Shown: positions 36,601-43,410 of the stretch, in pieces
Layout: the number at the start of each line of letters is the position of its first letter
How positions within the stretch are numbered: the first letter of the stretch is position 1
The notes under the pieces: generated by a model
Database searches by the model: none
The model's input: only the letters and a program-made list of their open reading frames with translations
Told to the model about the DNA's origin: nothing
DNA from: Actinocrispum wychmicini
Lineage (GTDB): Bacteria; Actinomycetota; Actinomycetes; Mycobacteriales; Pseudonocardiaceae
Reading direction: 5' to 3'
DNA length: 64,000 nt
Assembly (NCBI RefSeq): GCF_004345645.1
Contig: NZ_SLWS01000006.1
Location: 1-64,000, forward strand
Translations under genes and position numbers: made by a program

Positions 36601-36661
36601 ACATCTCCCGGCCACGGGCGACCAACGGTATTCCCGATCCCAGTCTCGGCACGTCAGGCAT
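33650..36661 (-). CDS. Large AAA-LuxR (LAL/MalT-type) transcriptional regulator
   Basis: The 1003-residue protein has an N-terminal AAA module with Walker A VVIAGDAGVGKTRLVEE at about residues 38-55 and Walker B LVVLVIEDLHWADSS. A long helical TPR-like middle follows. A C-terminal LuxR HTH comprises LFTPREQSVLRLVALGQTNR, then EKTVSVHLSRIMAKLG. LAL regulators of this size are often pathway-specific activators in actinomycetes. The gene is downstream of a 59-residue gene and an array of GGTAAGG repeats, and is 10 kb from the thiopeptide genes. A link to them is possible but unproven. Confidence 0.93.
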   Translation of the reverse strand: MPDVPRLGSGIPLVARGREMSRLRAAIDHAAAGSAGAVVIAGDAGVGKTRLVEEVGRIAATGGAIVLSGRCVDVGEAGLPYLPFAEALAQVRGRGHDEVLAKPALSMLLPDLAPVARDAAFSEPQRFVPSFGKVPGTEPRREQDVGQLQLFDAVYASLTELAAASLVVLVIEDLHWADSSTRGLLSFLLSRLRAQRLLILCTYRSDDLHRRHPLRPLLVELVRLSAVERLDLAPFDKTDAKAFVAALGEGGVDDDTVRRVAEQSEGNAFFAEELLATLSDPDCGIPASLVDVLLSRVERLGEPAQQVIRLASAAGRTVRHETLRTVGGLDDIELEEALREAVQHHVMVTSGDQAHYSFRHALLREAVYGDLLPGERVRMHAAYARYLGSRQDERGNAAGLAYHSIESNSLPTALKASVTASKEATRLGAPGEALRHLEQALRLWDSVDPEARPTDTDELTLLRRASWAAGTSGDPERAIAYARSAVKVAAKQTDPLLRAEASRRLAQSLMTVDGGEDEARTVIEAAWKEVADLPPSQTRAWVLAVQARMLRADHQFELAEERARTAVEDGRIVSALGAQADALATLAITAEAKGDVERASDLLMEARDLAARAEAITVELRARFYLGLNQYEEGALDKAVQAFDDGVRRAKSAGLSWSDFGLELRVLQVLVHYETGDWDAAEEAAEQPRGRVSNIVSGRLAATGLHVMVGRGQFADAERLIANLRPHWPLELQIALNSGAAGAAMACWRGRPELAVERVTEAVNWSKKVGGAWLMSGIKFGALGAAACADIAHKATLKRDEAAAAAAVAEGEKFVEHARNTANLGIPRNGVLGPEGRAWLARAEAELTRLHGRGDPDAWKAVVDGFDYGSVYEQALARWRFGEALLGADRRDEAQRELRAAHQVADHLGARPFADAVAQLARRGRVSLSEDGSVPRDTVDLFTPREQSVLRLVALGQTNRQVGEELYISEKTVSVHLSRIMAKLGASRRAEAVAIAYDRGLLD

Positions 36662-36672
36662 AGTGACACACC

Positions 36673-36852
36673 TCAGGCTGCCGAGCGCTCACCATTTCCG
36701 TCGTCGACGTCGTGCTGCGACTTGTGTGACAGCAGCCGCTGCCACCACCGGGGCTGCGCGGTCCGTCGGGCCTCCTGGATCTGCCGGAGGGTGACGGGGT
36801 CGACGGTGCGGTAGGCGATCTCGGCCTTGATCGACTCGGGGGTCCATTCCAT
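36673..36852 (-). CDS. 59-residue protein, unknown function
   Basis: The ATG at 36852 follows a GAAGGTGAG site and opens MEWTPESIKAEIAYRTVDPV. The small protein continues TLRQIQEARRTAQPRWWQRL and ends in a hydrophilic tail. It is 11 bases upstream of the LAL regulator on the same strand, so cotranscription is likely. Its charge pattern suggests a small soluble helical protein. No family recognised. Confidence 0.65.
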   Translation of the reverse strand: MEWTPESIKAEIAYRTVDPVTLRQIQEARRTAQPRWWQRLLSHKSQHDVDDGNGERSAA

Positions 36853-36947
36853 CTCTGGCTCACCTTCTCTGTTCGTGGTGATCCTGAGATTCGTCGTAAG
36901 GCGTACCACCGGGCATCGGGTGAACAACCACACCTGCGGGGCCCGGT

Positions 36948-37022
36948 CCTTACCCGGCGGGGTAAGGGACCCTCACGACGGCCTAAGGCGGGTAAGGGGC
37001 CACCTGAGTCCGTGAGGTAAGG
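36948..37022. promoter_or_regulatory. GGTAAGG repeat array upstream of the LAL regulator unit
   Basis: A palindrome CCTTACCC-GGCG-GGGTAAGG occupies 36948-36967. Two further direct copies of GGTAAGG lie at 36991-36997 and 37016-37022, spaced 30 and 25 bases. The array is 96-170 bases before the 59-residue gene start. Repeats near helical spacing look like multiple binding sites, possibly for the LAL protein itself (inference). Confidence 0.6.
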
Positions 37023-37209
37023 CACTGTTCTCGCTGGTAGAGCCGATAAGGGCGGCACCGGACGGCGGAGCGTCCGAGATGCGGGGCGCGGGCCGTGTCG
37101 CCCACTGGTCGATCTTCCGGGTCGGGCGCGCATTATTTGATAACCGCGTAACAGTCGAGAATCGATATTCTCAGACTTCACCGACCGGAAGAAATTGTCG
37201 AACAATAGA

Positions 37210-37242
37210 GGTCCAGACCTAATGGGTCAATAGGTCTGGACC
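37210..37242. terminator. Stem-loop terminator candidate after the DUF397 gene
   Basis: GGTCCAGACCTA (37210-37221) and its exact complement TAGGTCTGGACC (37231-37242) form a 12-base stem with a 9-base loop, 36 bases beyond the stop of the DUF397 gene on the minus strand. There is no strong T run, so a rho-independent role is likely but not certain. Confidence 0.6.
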
Positions 37243-37278
37243 AGTCATCCCGCTAGGTGGTGCGCGTGACCAGGTCGA

Positions 37279-37470
37279 TCAGTCCTGCTTGGTCACGGTG
37301 AGGAAGCTCGCCCACTGCTTGTCGGCGAAACGCAGCCGCGGGCCGTCCGGATTCTTGGAATCCCGTACCGCCGCACCGGTTACGACAAGGGCGATCTCGA
37401 CACAGTCGTTGCCGGCGCCACTGTGACTACTCTTGCGCCACAGTGCGCCGGCGGGTTCGGAAACGGTCAA
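37279..37470 (-). CDS. DUF397 protein
   Basis: The 63-residue protein has the DUF397 pattern WRKSSHSGAGNDCVEIALV followed by VRDSKNPDGPRL. These small proteins are encoded immediately after XRE/DUF5753 regulators throughout actinobacteria, as here, with a 4-base gap. The pairs influence development and antibiotic production in streptomycetes and resemble toxin-antitoxin-like or partner-swapping modules. Confidence 0.95.
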   Translation of the reverse strand: MTVSEPAGALWRKSSHSGAGNDCVEIALVVTGAAVRDSKNPDGPRLRFADKQWASFLTVTKQD

Positions 37471-37474
37471 TGCC

Positions 37475-38338
37475 CTACTCCTCTCGTTGACGAGACAACC
37501 TTTCGGCCGCCCCAGAGACCAGTTGCAGTGTGTCGTCCGGGCTCAGCGCGGACGCCCGCAAATGGTCGAACATCAACGTATACCTTTGAACGTCAGCCTG
37601 CTCCTCGAAGTAGACGCCCCCGGTTGTGGTGTCGACATAGACGACATCCGGGTCGGCCTGTTCCGGGAATCCCAGAATCAGGTAAGGACCCTCCATACTG
37701 GAGTGGGCACCCGCGTCGAACGGAACGACTTGGATGGTGACGTTAGGCAGCGCCGCCATGTCACACAACCGAAGCATCTGGTCACGCATCACACCCGTAC
37801 CGCCGGTCACCCGAAGCAGTACCGCTTCGTCAATGATCGCCCAGTAGTTCGGTGGGTCCGGCACGGTCAGCAGCCGTTGCCGTTCCATCCGCGCGGCCAC
37901 CCGACGCTCCACCTCGGCCTCGGTCCAACCTGGCCTTATCGACCGGATCACGGCACGGGTGTAGGCCTCGGTCTGCAAAAGACCCGGAACGAGCAGTGAC
38001 TGAAACGCCCGAAGTGAGGACGCGTCCGTCTCCAGGCCGACGAAGGCGCCGGTGAAAACCTCGTGATAGGCGTGCCACCACCCCTTTTTGCGCGCCTCAC
38101 GGGACAGTTGGACAAGTGCCTCGAGCTGGTCCGGCGGTACGTTGTAGAGCTGCAGCAGGTCACGGGTGTCGCGCGGGGTCACTCCGGTGTGTCCGGTCTC
38201 GATGCGACTGATCTTGGACGCGGAGCATTCGAGCTTCTCGCCGACCTCGTCAATGGTCAACCTGGCGGCCTCGCGCAACCGGCGCAGTTCACTGGCCAGC
38301 CGGCGGCGCCGCACCGTCGGGCTCTGCGCTCGCGCCAT
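37475..38338 (-). CDS. XRE-family regulator with DUF5753 domain
   Basis: The 287-residue protein has an N-terminal HTH_31-type domain (ASELRRLREAARLTIDEVGE, then CSASKISRIETGHTGV) and a C-terminal DUF5753 domain containing VPGLLQTEAYTRAV and LRVTGGTGVMRDQM. It is the partner of the following DUF397 gene. A TGCAACTTGCA palindrome 32 bases upstream of its start is a plausible self-operator. Confidence 0.95.
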   Translation of the reverse strand: MARAQSPTVRRRRLASELRRLREAARLTIDEVGEKLECSASKISRIETGHTGVTPRDTRDLLQLYNVPPDQLEALVQLSREARKKGWWHAYHEVFTGAFVGLETDASSLRAFQSLLVPGLLQTEAYTRAVIRSIRPGWTEAEVERRVAARMERQRLLTVPDPPNYWAIIDEAVLLRVTGGTGVMRDQMLRLCDMAALPNVTIQVVPFDAGAHSSMEGPYLILGFPEQADPDVVYVDTTTGGVYFEEQADVQRYTLMFDHLRASALSPDDTLQLVSGAAERLSRQREE

Positions 38339-38369
38339 TTCCCGCTCCCTCTGTCACCCATTCGTGTAC

Positions 38370-38380
38370 TGCAACTTGCA
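38370..38380. promoter_or_regulatory. Candidate operator of the XRE/DUF397 unit
   Basis: The palindrome TGCAACTTGCA lies in the 124-base divergent interval between the XRE gene and a small plus-strand gene. A related half-site ATTGCAGT follows at 38389-38396. The position fits autoregulation; this is inferred. Confidence 0.5.
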
Positions 38381-38462
38381 GAATGCCGATTGCAGTCGCA
38401 AGCTTCTTCCAGCCGCTTGGCGCGGCAGAAGGTCCAGACGGACACGAGGGACGTGGTGACGG

Positions 38463-38792
38463 GTGGTCGTCGTGAACAATTCAATCTTCGGCCACCTGGA
38501 GTCCTCCCTGAACGGCTACCTCGGTGATCTCACCCGCCGCGGGGAGACCGCGGACTCCGCGACCGCCCTGCGAATCGCGAACTCCGAACTGCCCCGAGTG
38601 GTCGCCGCCCTGCAAGGCGTGCTCGACGAGCACAAACCGGACGACCAAGGCCGGTGCCCCAGCTGCCGCAAGCGGGTCTTCGGGCACGCGCCGGCGCCGT
38701 GTCGCGCGTACCTCGCCGCGCACCTGTGCCTGCTGGTCACCGAGGACGACCAACCGTACGACTCGAACACCCCCGGGCTCAGCACCCGCTGA
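38463..38792 (+). CDS. Small cysteine-containing protein, unknown function
   Basis: The 109-residue protein starts at GTG 38463 or 38472. It has an N-terminal helical part (HLESSLNGYLGDLTRRGE) and a CxxC-type element RCPSCRKRVFGH with further Cys at CRAYLAAHLCLL, which could bind zinc. It is divergent from the XRE regulator and may be under its control. No named family recognised. Confidence 0.72.
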   Translation: MVVVNNSIFGHLESSLNGYLGDLTRRGETADSATALRIANSELPRVVAALQGVLDEHKPDDQGRCPSCRKRVFGHAPAPCRAYLAAHLCLLVTEDDQPYDSNTPGLSTR

Positions 38793-39274
38793 GCCACCCA
38801 GGCGAGCCGGCCACCCCTCCGGCTCGGACCGGGCGACGCGACAGCCCCAACCCCACGGCCAACCCTTCCCCCGGCCGCTCTTCGCGTCGTTCGGGCCCCA
38901 TTCCAGCGGGGCCGGGATCGCGCCCCCCGACTGACCCGGTCCCGCTGGATCCCTCCCGAGTGAATGTCATTGCCCCGCAACACGGCCAGCCGCCATGATG
39001 GCGAAGGCGGACAGGTGTGGAAAGGACCGTCCGCGGTGCCGACAGTCCGCGCTCCGGCGCGGTGCCGACACGGAGGTGGCCAATGACTGGATCACGGTGT
39101 GCCCGGCGGACGATCGGACGTCCCCGCGGCGGCTTCGGCCGCGCGCGACGAGACCAGCCCCGGTTAACCCCACCCCGCTAACTCATCCCCGTCCCGCCCG
39201 CGTGTCACGCGTTCCGGGACGGTGTGTCGCGCGTTCCGGGGTCGATCCGTCCACCATCGCTTTGGGGGTCACGT
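38793..39274. other. Intergenic region before the SulP gene
   Basis: This 482-base gap has no convincing gene; open frames in it are Arg/Pro-rich artefacts. It contains two direct copies of the GTGTCnCGCGTTCC repeat (39202-39240). Confidence 0.6.
39202..39240 (+). repeat. Two tandem copies of a GTGTCnCGCGTTCC repeat
   Basis: GTGTCACGCGTTCCGGGAC begins at 39202 and GTGTCGCGCGTTCCGGG begins at 39224, a period of 22 bases. The same unit recurs three times at 43128-43182, so it is an interspersed repeat. Function unknown. Confidence 0.75.
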
Positions 39275-41407
39275 ATGTCCACCCTTCGATTCGACGTGCC
39301 CGCGTCCTTCGTCGTCTTCCTGGTCAGCGTCCCGCTGTCGCTCGGTGTCGCGGCCGTCGCGGGCGCGCCGCTGATCGCGGGGTTGATCGCCGCTGTCGTC
39401 GGCGGGGTCGTCGCCGGAGCCCTTGGCGGGTCCCGGTTCCAGGTCAGCGGGGCCGCCACCGGGCTGCCGGTGGTCGTGGCCGGGCTGGTCGACCAGTTCG
39501 GCTGGCCGGCCACCGCGGCCATCACCGCGGCCGCCGGGGTGCTGCAGATCCTGTTCGGGGTGGGCAAGATGGGGCGGCTCGCGCTGTCGCTCTCGCCCGC
39601 GGTGGTGCGTGGCATGCTCGCCGGGATCGGGTTGACGATCGTGTTCGGCCAGTTGCACGTGGTTCTGGGTGGTACGGCCGATGGCGAGGTGCTGGTGAAC
39701 CTCGGCCAGCTGCCGCGGCAGTTGGTCAATCCCGTCTGGGGCGCAGTTCTGGTCGGCGCGGTCACCGTCGCCGTCATGGTGCTGTGGCCGAAAGTGCCAC
39801 GCGGCAACATGATTCCCGCGCCGCTGGTAGCGGTGGTCGCCGCGACCGCGGTGTCCGCAGTGTCCATGACGGTCGCGATTCCGACAGTCTCCCTGCCGGA
39901 CAACCCGCTTTCCGGACTGTCACTTCCGCAGATCCCGAGCGGCGGAGTGGCCGCGATCGGACTCGCGGTGCTGACCGTCGCACTGGTCGCGAGCATGGAG
40001 TCGGTGCTGTCCGCGGTCGCGATAGACAAGATGCACACCGGGCCGCGCGCGGATCTCGACCGCGAACTGATCGGGCAGGGCGCCGCGAACATCGTGTCCG
40101 GCGCACTGGGCGGGTTCCCGATCAGCGGCGGCATCGCGCGTGGGTCGACCAACATCGCCGCGGGCGCGCGCAGCCGGGCGAGCGTGATCCTGCAGGGGAT
40201 CTGGACGGCGTTGTTCGTGCTGCTGCTGGCCAACGTCCTCGAACTGATCCCGATGGCCGCACTGGCGGGTGTGCTGATCGTGGTCGGCGCCCGGCTCGTA
40301 CACGCCGGACAGCTGCGGAACCTGAAGCTGCACGGCGAGTTGGCGGTCTACGGCGCGACTGTGCTGGGTGTGGTCGCGTTCGGGCTGCTCGAAGGTGTGG
40401 CGATCGGACTCGCGGTGGCGATGGTCCGCGCCCTGTACCGGTTGACGCACACGACCGTGCACGTCAAGCAGTGGCCGGACGGGTGGCGGGTGGACGTCGG
40501 CGGTTCACTGGTGTTCCTGGGTGTGGGCAAGCTCGTCCGCGCACTCCGGCAGATCCCGCCGGGGGAACAGGTTTCGCTGCGGCTGCACATCGACTTCATG
40601 GACCACGCGGCTTTCGAAGCCATCGACGACTGGCGGGCCGGGTACGAGAACCGCGGCGGCCTCGTCGAAGTGGACGAGGTGCACGACACGTTCTACAGCC
40701 GTGCGCGCAAGGGCGAACCCGGTCGGCGTAAGACTGTTCTGCTTCGAACACCCCCGTTCCGGCGGTGGCGGGACTGGCTCCCCGAGCCGCGCAAGCCGGT
40801 CGTGGACGGCGCGCTGGAGTACGAACGGATGACCGCGCCGCTGGTCCGGCCGTTCCTCGCGGAACTGGCCGAGCAGGGCCAACGGCCGCAACAGCTGTTC
40901 ATCACGTGCGCGGACTCGCGGGTCCTGCCGAACCTGATCACGTCGACCGGTCCGGGCGACCAGTTCTGTGTCCGGAACATCGGCAACCTCGTCCCCGTGC
41001 ACGGTCGGTCCGAAGAGGACAGTTCGGTGGGCGCGGCCATCGAGTTCGCCGTCGACGTGCTGGCGATCCCGACCATCGTGGTGTGCGGCCACTCACACTG
41101 CGGCGCGATGAAAGCGGTGCTGGCCGGGTCCAGCGAGCCGGGCTCGCGGCTGCACTCGTGGCTGCGGAACGCCACGTCCAGTCTGGCCCGGGTGGACGGC
41201 ACGGACGACGTCGAACGCCTCGCCGTGACCAACGTCGTCGAACAGTTGGGGAACCTGCGCACGTATCCGAGCGTGCGACTGGCCGAGCGGCAGGGTCGGC
41301 TGCGGCTGGTCGGCATGTACTTCAACCTGTCGGAAGCTCGTGTCTACCTGGTGGACCCGGTAGGTTGCGTGCTGGTGCCACTACAGAGCCTCGAATCGAT
41401 CGGGTGA
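39275..41407 (+). CDS. SulP anion transporter - beta-carbonic anhydrase fusion
   Basis: The 710-residue protein from ATG 39275 has three parts. Residues about 1-400 are a SulP transporter with about 10-12 helices and ALGGSRFQVSGAATGLPVVV. Residues about 400-480 are STAS-like. Residues about 500-710 are a beta-carbonic anhydrase with zinc ligands Cys545, His606 and Cys609 (CADSR and GHSHCGAMK) and the Asp547/Arg549 dyad. SulP-carbonic anhydrase fusions are known in bacteria and are thought to couple bicarbonate transport with CO2 hydration. All key residues are present, so both halves are probably active. Confidence 0.95.
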   Translation: MSTLRFDVPASFVVFLVSVPLSLGVAAVAGAPLIAGLIAAVVGGVVAGALGGSRFQVSGAATGLPVVVAGLVDQFGWPATAAITAAAGVLQILFGVGKMGRLALSLSPAVVRGMLAGIGLTIVFGQLHVVLGGTADGEVLVNLGQLPRQLVNPVWGAVLVGAVTVAVMVLWPKVPRGNMIPAPLVAVVAATAVSAVSMTVAIPTVSLPDNPLSGLSLPQIPSGGVAAIGLAVLTVALVASMESVLSAVAIDKMHTGPRADLDRELIGQGAANIVSGALGGFPISGGIARGSTNIAAGARSRASVILQGIWTALFVLLLANVLELIPMAALAGVLIVVGARLVHAGQLRNLKLHGELAVYGATVLGVVAFGLLEGVAIGLAVAMVRALYRLTHTTVHVKQWPDGWRVDVGGSLVFLGVGKLVRALRQIPPGEQVSLRLHIDFMDHAAFEAIDDWRAGYENRGGLVEVDEVHDTFYSRARKGEPGRRKTVLLRTPPFRRWRDWLPEPRKPVVDGALEYERMTAPLVRPFLAELAEQGQRPQQLFITCADSRVLPNLITSTGPGDQFCVRNIGNLVPVHGRSEEDSSVGAAIEFAVDVLAIPTIVVCGHSHCGAMKAVLAGSSEPGSRLHSWLRNATSSLARVDGTDDVERLAVTNVVEQLGNLRTYPSVRLAERQGRLRLVGMYFNLSEARVYLVDPVGCVLVPLQSLESIG

Positions 41408-41473
41408 CTTTCCCGGGCCGGTCGGGGCGCGAGTCCCTGCCGGCCGGGAACGTCCACAAGTGAGCATCGAGCC

Positions 41474-42100
41474 ATGCGGAAGACGATCGCGGCGGTCGCC
41501 GTCGCGCTGGCGATGGCCGGCTGCTCGAGCAACGGCAACGGCCAGGCTGGTGGGGACGCGTCGAAGGGCGGCAAGGACGCCTGCGGGCTGCTCACCGACG
41601 AGCAGATCAACCAGGCCACCGAGCTCGGGCCCAAGGCGCACGCGCCGATCCCGGACTGGCCGGTGCCCAGCTGCCGCTGGGACCTCAACGGCGAGAACAA
41701 CTTCGTCAAGATCTACACCGGCGACGCGAAGATGTTCACGGCGCCGCACGGGGAGGAACTGCCCGGCCTGGGGGACAAGGCCGCGTGGGAGCCGGTCGGC
41801 GAGAAGGTGCAGGCGACCAAGGGCGGCACGGCGTTCGAACTCTGGATCGTGCTGACCAACCAGAAGGACATGCAGAAGCGGGCCGCGGTGCGGATGGCCA
41901 ACGACGTGGCGGCCAAGCTCGGCTGGGGCGGCGGCGCCCAGGTACCCACGGGCACCGGTTCGGCCAGCACCACCAGCTCCTCGAAGTCCAGCACCACCGA
42001 GACCTCGACGGCCAAGTCGAGCAAGACGTCGGAGACCAAGGAGTCCGAGCCGGACTCCTCGGAGCCCGAGACCAACGAGACCGAGCCGTCGAGCAACTGA
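41474..42100 (+). CDS. DUF3558-type lipoprotein
   Basis: The 208-residue protein has a signal peptide and lipobox ending MAGC (Cys17), then a DUF3558 domain: CGLLTDEQINQATELGP, VPSCRWDL and NQKDMQKRAAVRMAND. The C-terminal 60 residues are Ser/Thr/Glu-rich and disordered. DUF3558 lipoproteins are widespread in Pseudonocardiaceae, with unknown function. The following lipoprotein gene is 25 bases downstream. Confidence 0.88.
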   Translation: MRKTIAAVAVALAMAGCSSNGNGQAGGDASKGGKDACGLLTDEQINQATELGPKAHAPIPDWPVPSCRWDLNGENNFVKIYTGDAKMFTAPHGEELPGLGDKAAWEPVGEKVQATKGGTAFELWIVLTNQKDMQKRAAVRMANDVAAKLGWGGGAQVPTGTGSASTTSSSKSSTTETSTAKSSKTSETKESEPDSSEPETNETEPSSN

Positions 42101-42125
42101 TCCGCGAACGAGGGGACGAGAACCG

Positions 42126-43109
42126 GTGCGGAAACAACTGATCACGGCCGCCGGCATCCTGGCCTGCGGGCTCACGCTCGCCGCGTGCAACGACGGCCCG
42201 GCGGCGGCCCCGGCCGGATCGACGGGAGCGACGCCGGCGACGAAACCGACCGGCACGTCCGGCCGGAAGACGCCTGGCAAGCCGGTGGAGGTCCCGGTCC
42301 GGTTCGTCATACTGATCGACGGCCCAGGCGGCGACCTGGTGATCACGCCACCCAGGTCGGGCTTCACCACCAACGGCAGCGGCAAGGCCTCCGCGTCGGC
42401 CGACGCCTCGGAGCCGGCGGATCCGACGCCGGCCGAGGACGACTCGGGCACCAAGCCAACGGAGACCAACCAGACGGGCACCCCGCAGGCCGACACCGAA
42501 TCGCCCGACCCGTCGGCCTCGGCGGACCCGTCGGACAGTGGCACCGCGAAACCGGACGCCGGCCAGAAGGTGCCGCCCGGCGAGGTCACCCAGTACATCC
42601 CGGTGAAGTCGGGCAGTGTGGTGTCCATCGGGGACACCCGGCTGCTGGACGTTCCGACATCGGTGACCGCGGGCGAGCGGGCGACGGTCGCGATCGGCAC
42701 CAACGCCGACGGCAAGCTGGAGGCCACCGGTTTCCTGGAGAAGGACGGGAAGGTCACCGGCGAGTTCGGCACCAGCAAACTGGTGGACAGCCCGGCCCCG
42801 AAGGACGACAAGGCCACGGTGTTCGGCAGCGGGATCGGCCTGGGCACGGACAAGGACCACAAGTCGGTGCACCTGGGTGTCGCGGACAAGGGCTGCCTGA
42901 GCGACAAGGAAGTGTCGCCGAAGAACCACGCGGCCTTCCCGGCCACCCCGGGCGACGTGGATCTGGGCTGGTACAGCGACAGCAGCTGCAAAACGGCGAT
43001 CGGTGACAGCAAGTCGGTGTCGTTGAAAGCGGGTCAGCAGGCGTACGCCTTCGCCTGGTCCAGCAACGCCGGCGACCCCAAACTCGTCTTCATCCCGATC
43101 GAGAGGTAA
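42126..43109 (+). CDS. Secreted lipoprotein, unknown function
   Basis: The 327-residue protein starts at GTG 42126. The signal peptide ends in a lipobox LTLAAC (Cys21). It continues with a Thr/Pro/Ala-rich low-complexity stretch to about residue 165. A C-terminal beta-rich domain (residues about 165-327) has pairs of Cys (KGCLSD and SSCKTA). It could sit in the outer leaflet facing the wall. No named family recognised. Confidence 0.8.
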   Translation: MRKQLITAAGILACGLTLAACNDGPAAAPAGSTGATPATKPTGTSGRKTPGKPVEVPVRFVILIDGPGGDLVITPPRSGFTTNGSGKASASADASEPADPTPAEDDSGTKPTETNQTGTPQADTESPDPSASADPSDSGTAKPDAGQKVPPGEVTQYIPVKSGSVVSIGDTRLLDVPTSVTAGERATVAIGTNADGKLEATGFLEKDGKVTGEFGTSKLVDSPAPKDDKATVFGSGIGLGTDKDHKSVHLGVADKGCLSDKEVSPKNHAAFPATPGDVDLGWYSDSSCKTAIGDSKSVSLKAGQQAYAFAWSSNAGDPKLVFIPIER

Positions 43110-43127
43110 CCCGGGGGCGCACCCGCA

Positions 43128-43182
43128 TGTCTCGCGTTCCCGTCCCGGAACGCGCGACACGGGGTCCGGGAACGCGAGACAC
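43128..43182. repeat. Interspersed GTGTCnCGCGTTCC repeat, three copies
   Basis: One forward copy (43128-43142, variant GTCTCGCGTTCCCG) and two reverse copies (43145-43160 and 43167-43182) of the repeat seen at 39202-39240. Opposed copies can fold into a hairpin. The site lies exactly between convergent genes, so it could also terminate transcription in both directions. Confidence 0.75.
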
Positions 43183-43190
43183 GCCGGGGG

Positions 43191-43373
43191 TCATGCGGTC
43201 TGGTCGACGACCTCGGCCTCGGGGGCGTTCTTCTTGATCGACTCGATGCCGTTGAGCGCTCCGGCCTTGGACTCGTAGGCCTCGCCCACCGCGATGATCT
43301 CGCCGTTGCCGGCCTTCAGGCGGAAGCGGTACTTGTCGGCCGCGTCCTTGTACACCTCGAACTTGCCTGCCAT
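43191..43373 (-). CDS. DUF1508 (YegP-like) protein
   Basis: The 60-residue protein is a single DUF1508 domain: MAGKFEVYKDAADKYRFRLK, GEIIAVGEAYESKAGALNGI and SIKKNAPEAEV. YegP-like proteins usually have two such repeats; one-repeat forms are common in actinobacteria. Function unknown. It is separated from the next minus-strand gene by 37 bases. Confidence 0.95.
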   Translation of the reverse strand: MAGKFEVYKDAADKYRFRLKAGNGEIIAVGEAYESKAGALNGIESIKKNAPEAEVVDQTA

Positions 43374-43410
43374 CGCTGAACTCCCTACGTCGGTTGCCCT
43401 CGATCGGGGG

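Larger units (their letters stand above)
36853..37278. other. Intergenic region upstream of the 59-residue gene
   Basis: This 426-base gap contains the GGTAAGG array (36948-37022), an AT-rich patch at 37130-37210 with a 16-base palindrome GAGAAT-CGAT-ATTCTC at 37157-37172, and a 12-base stem-loop at 37210-37242. No gene was found in it. Confidence 0.6.

Noticed and set aside
38995..40731. A 578-residue frame overlapping the SulP gene
   Set aside because: Nearly all Arg/Gly/Ala; the SulP frame has family motifs and the carbonic-anhydrase residues.
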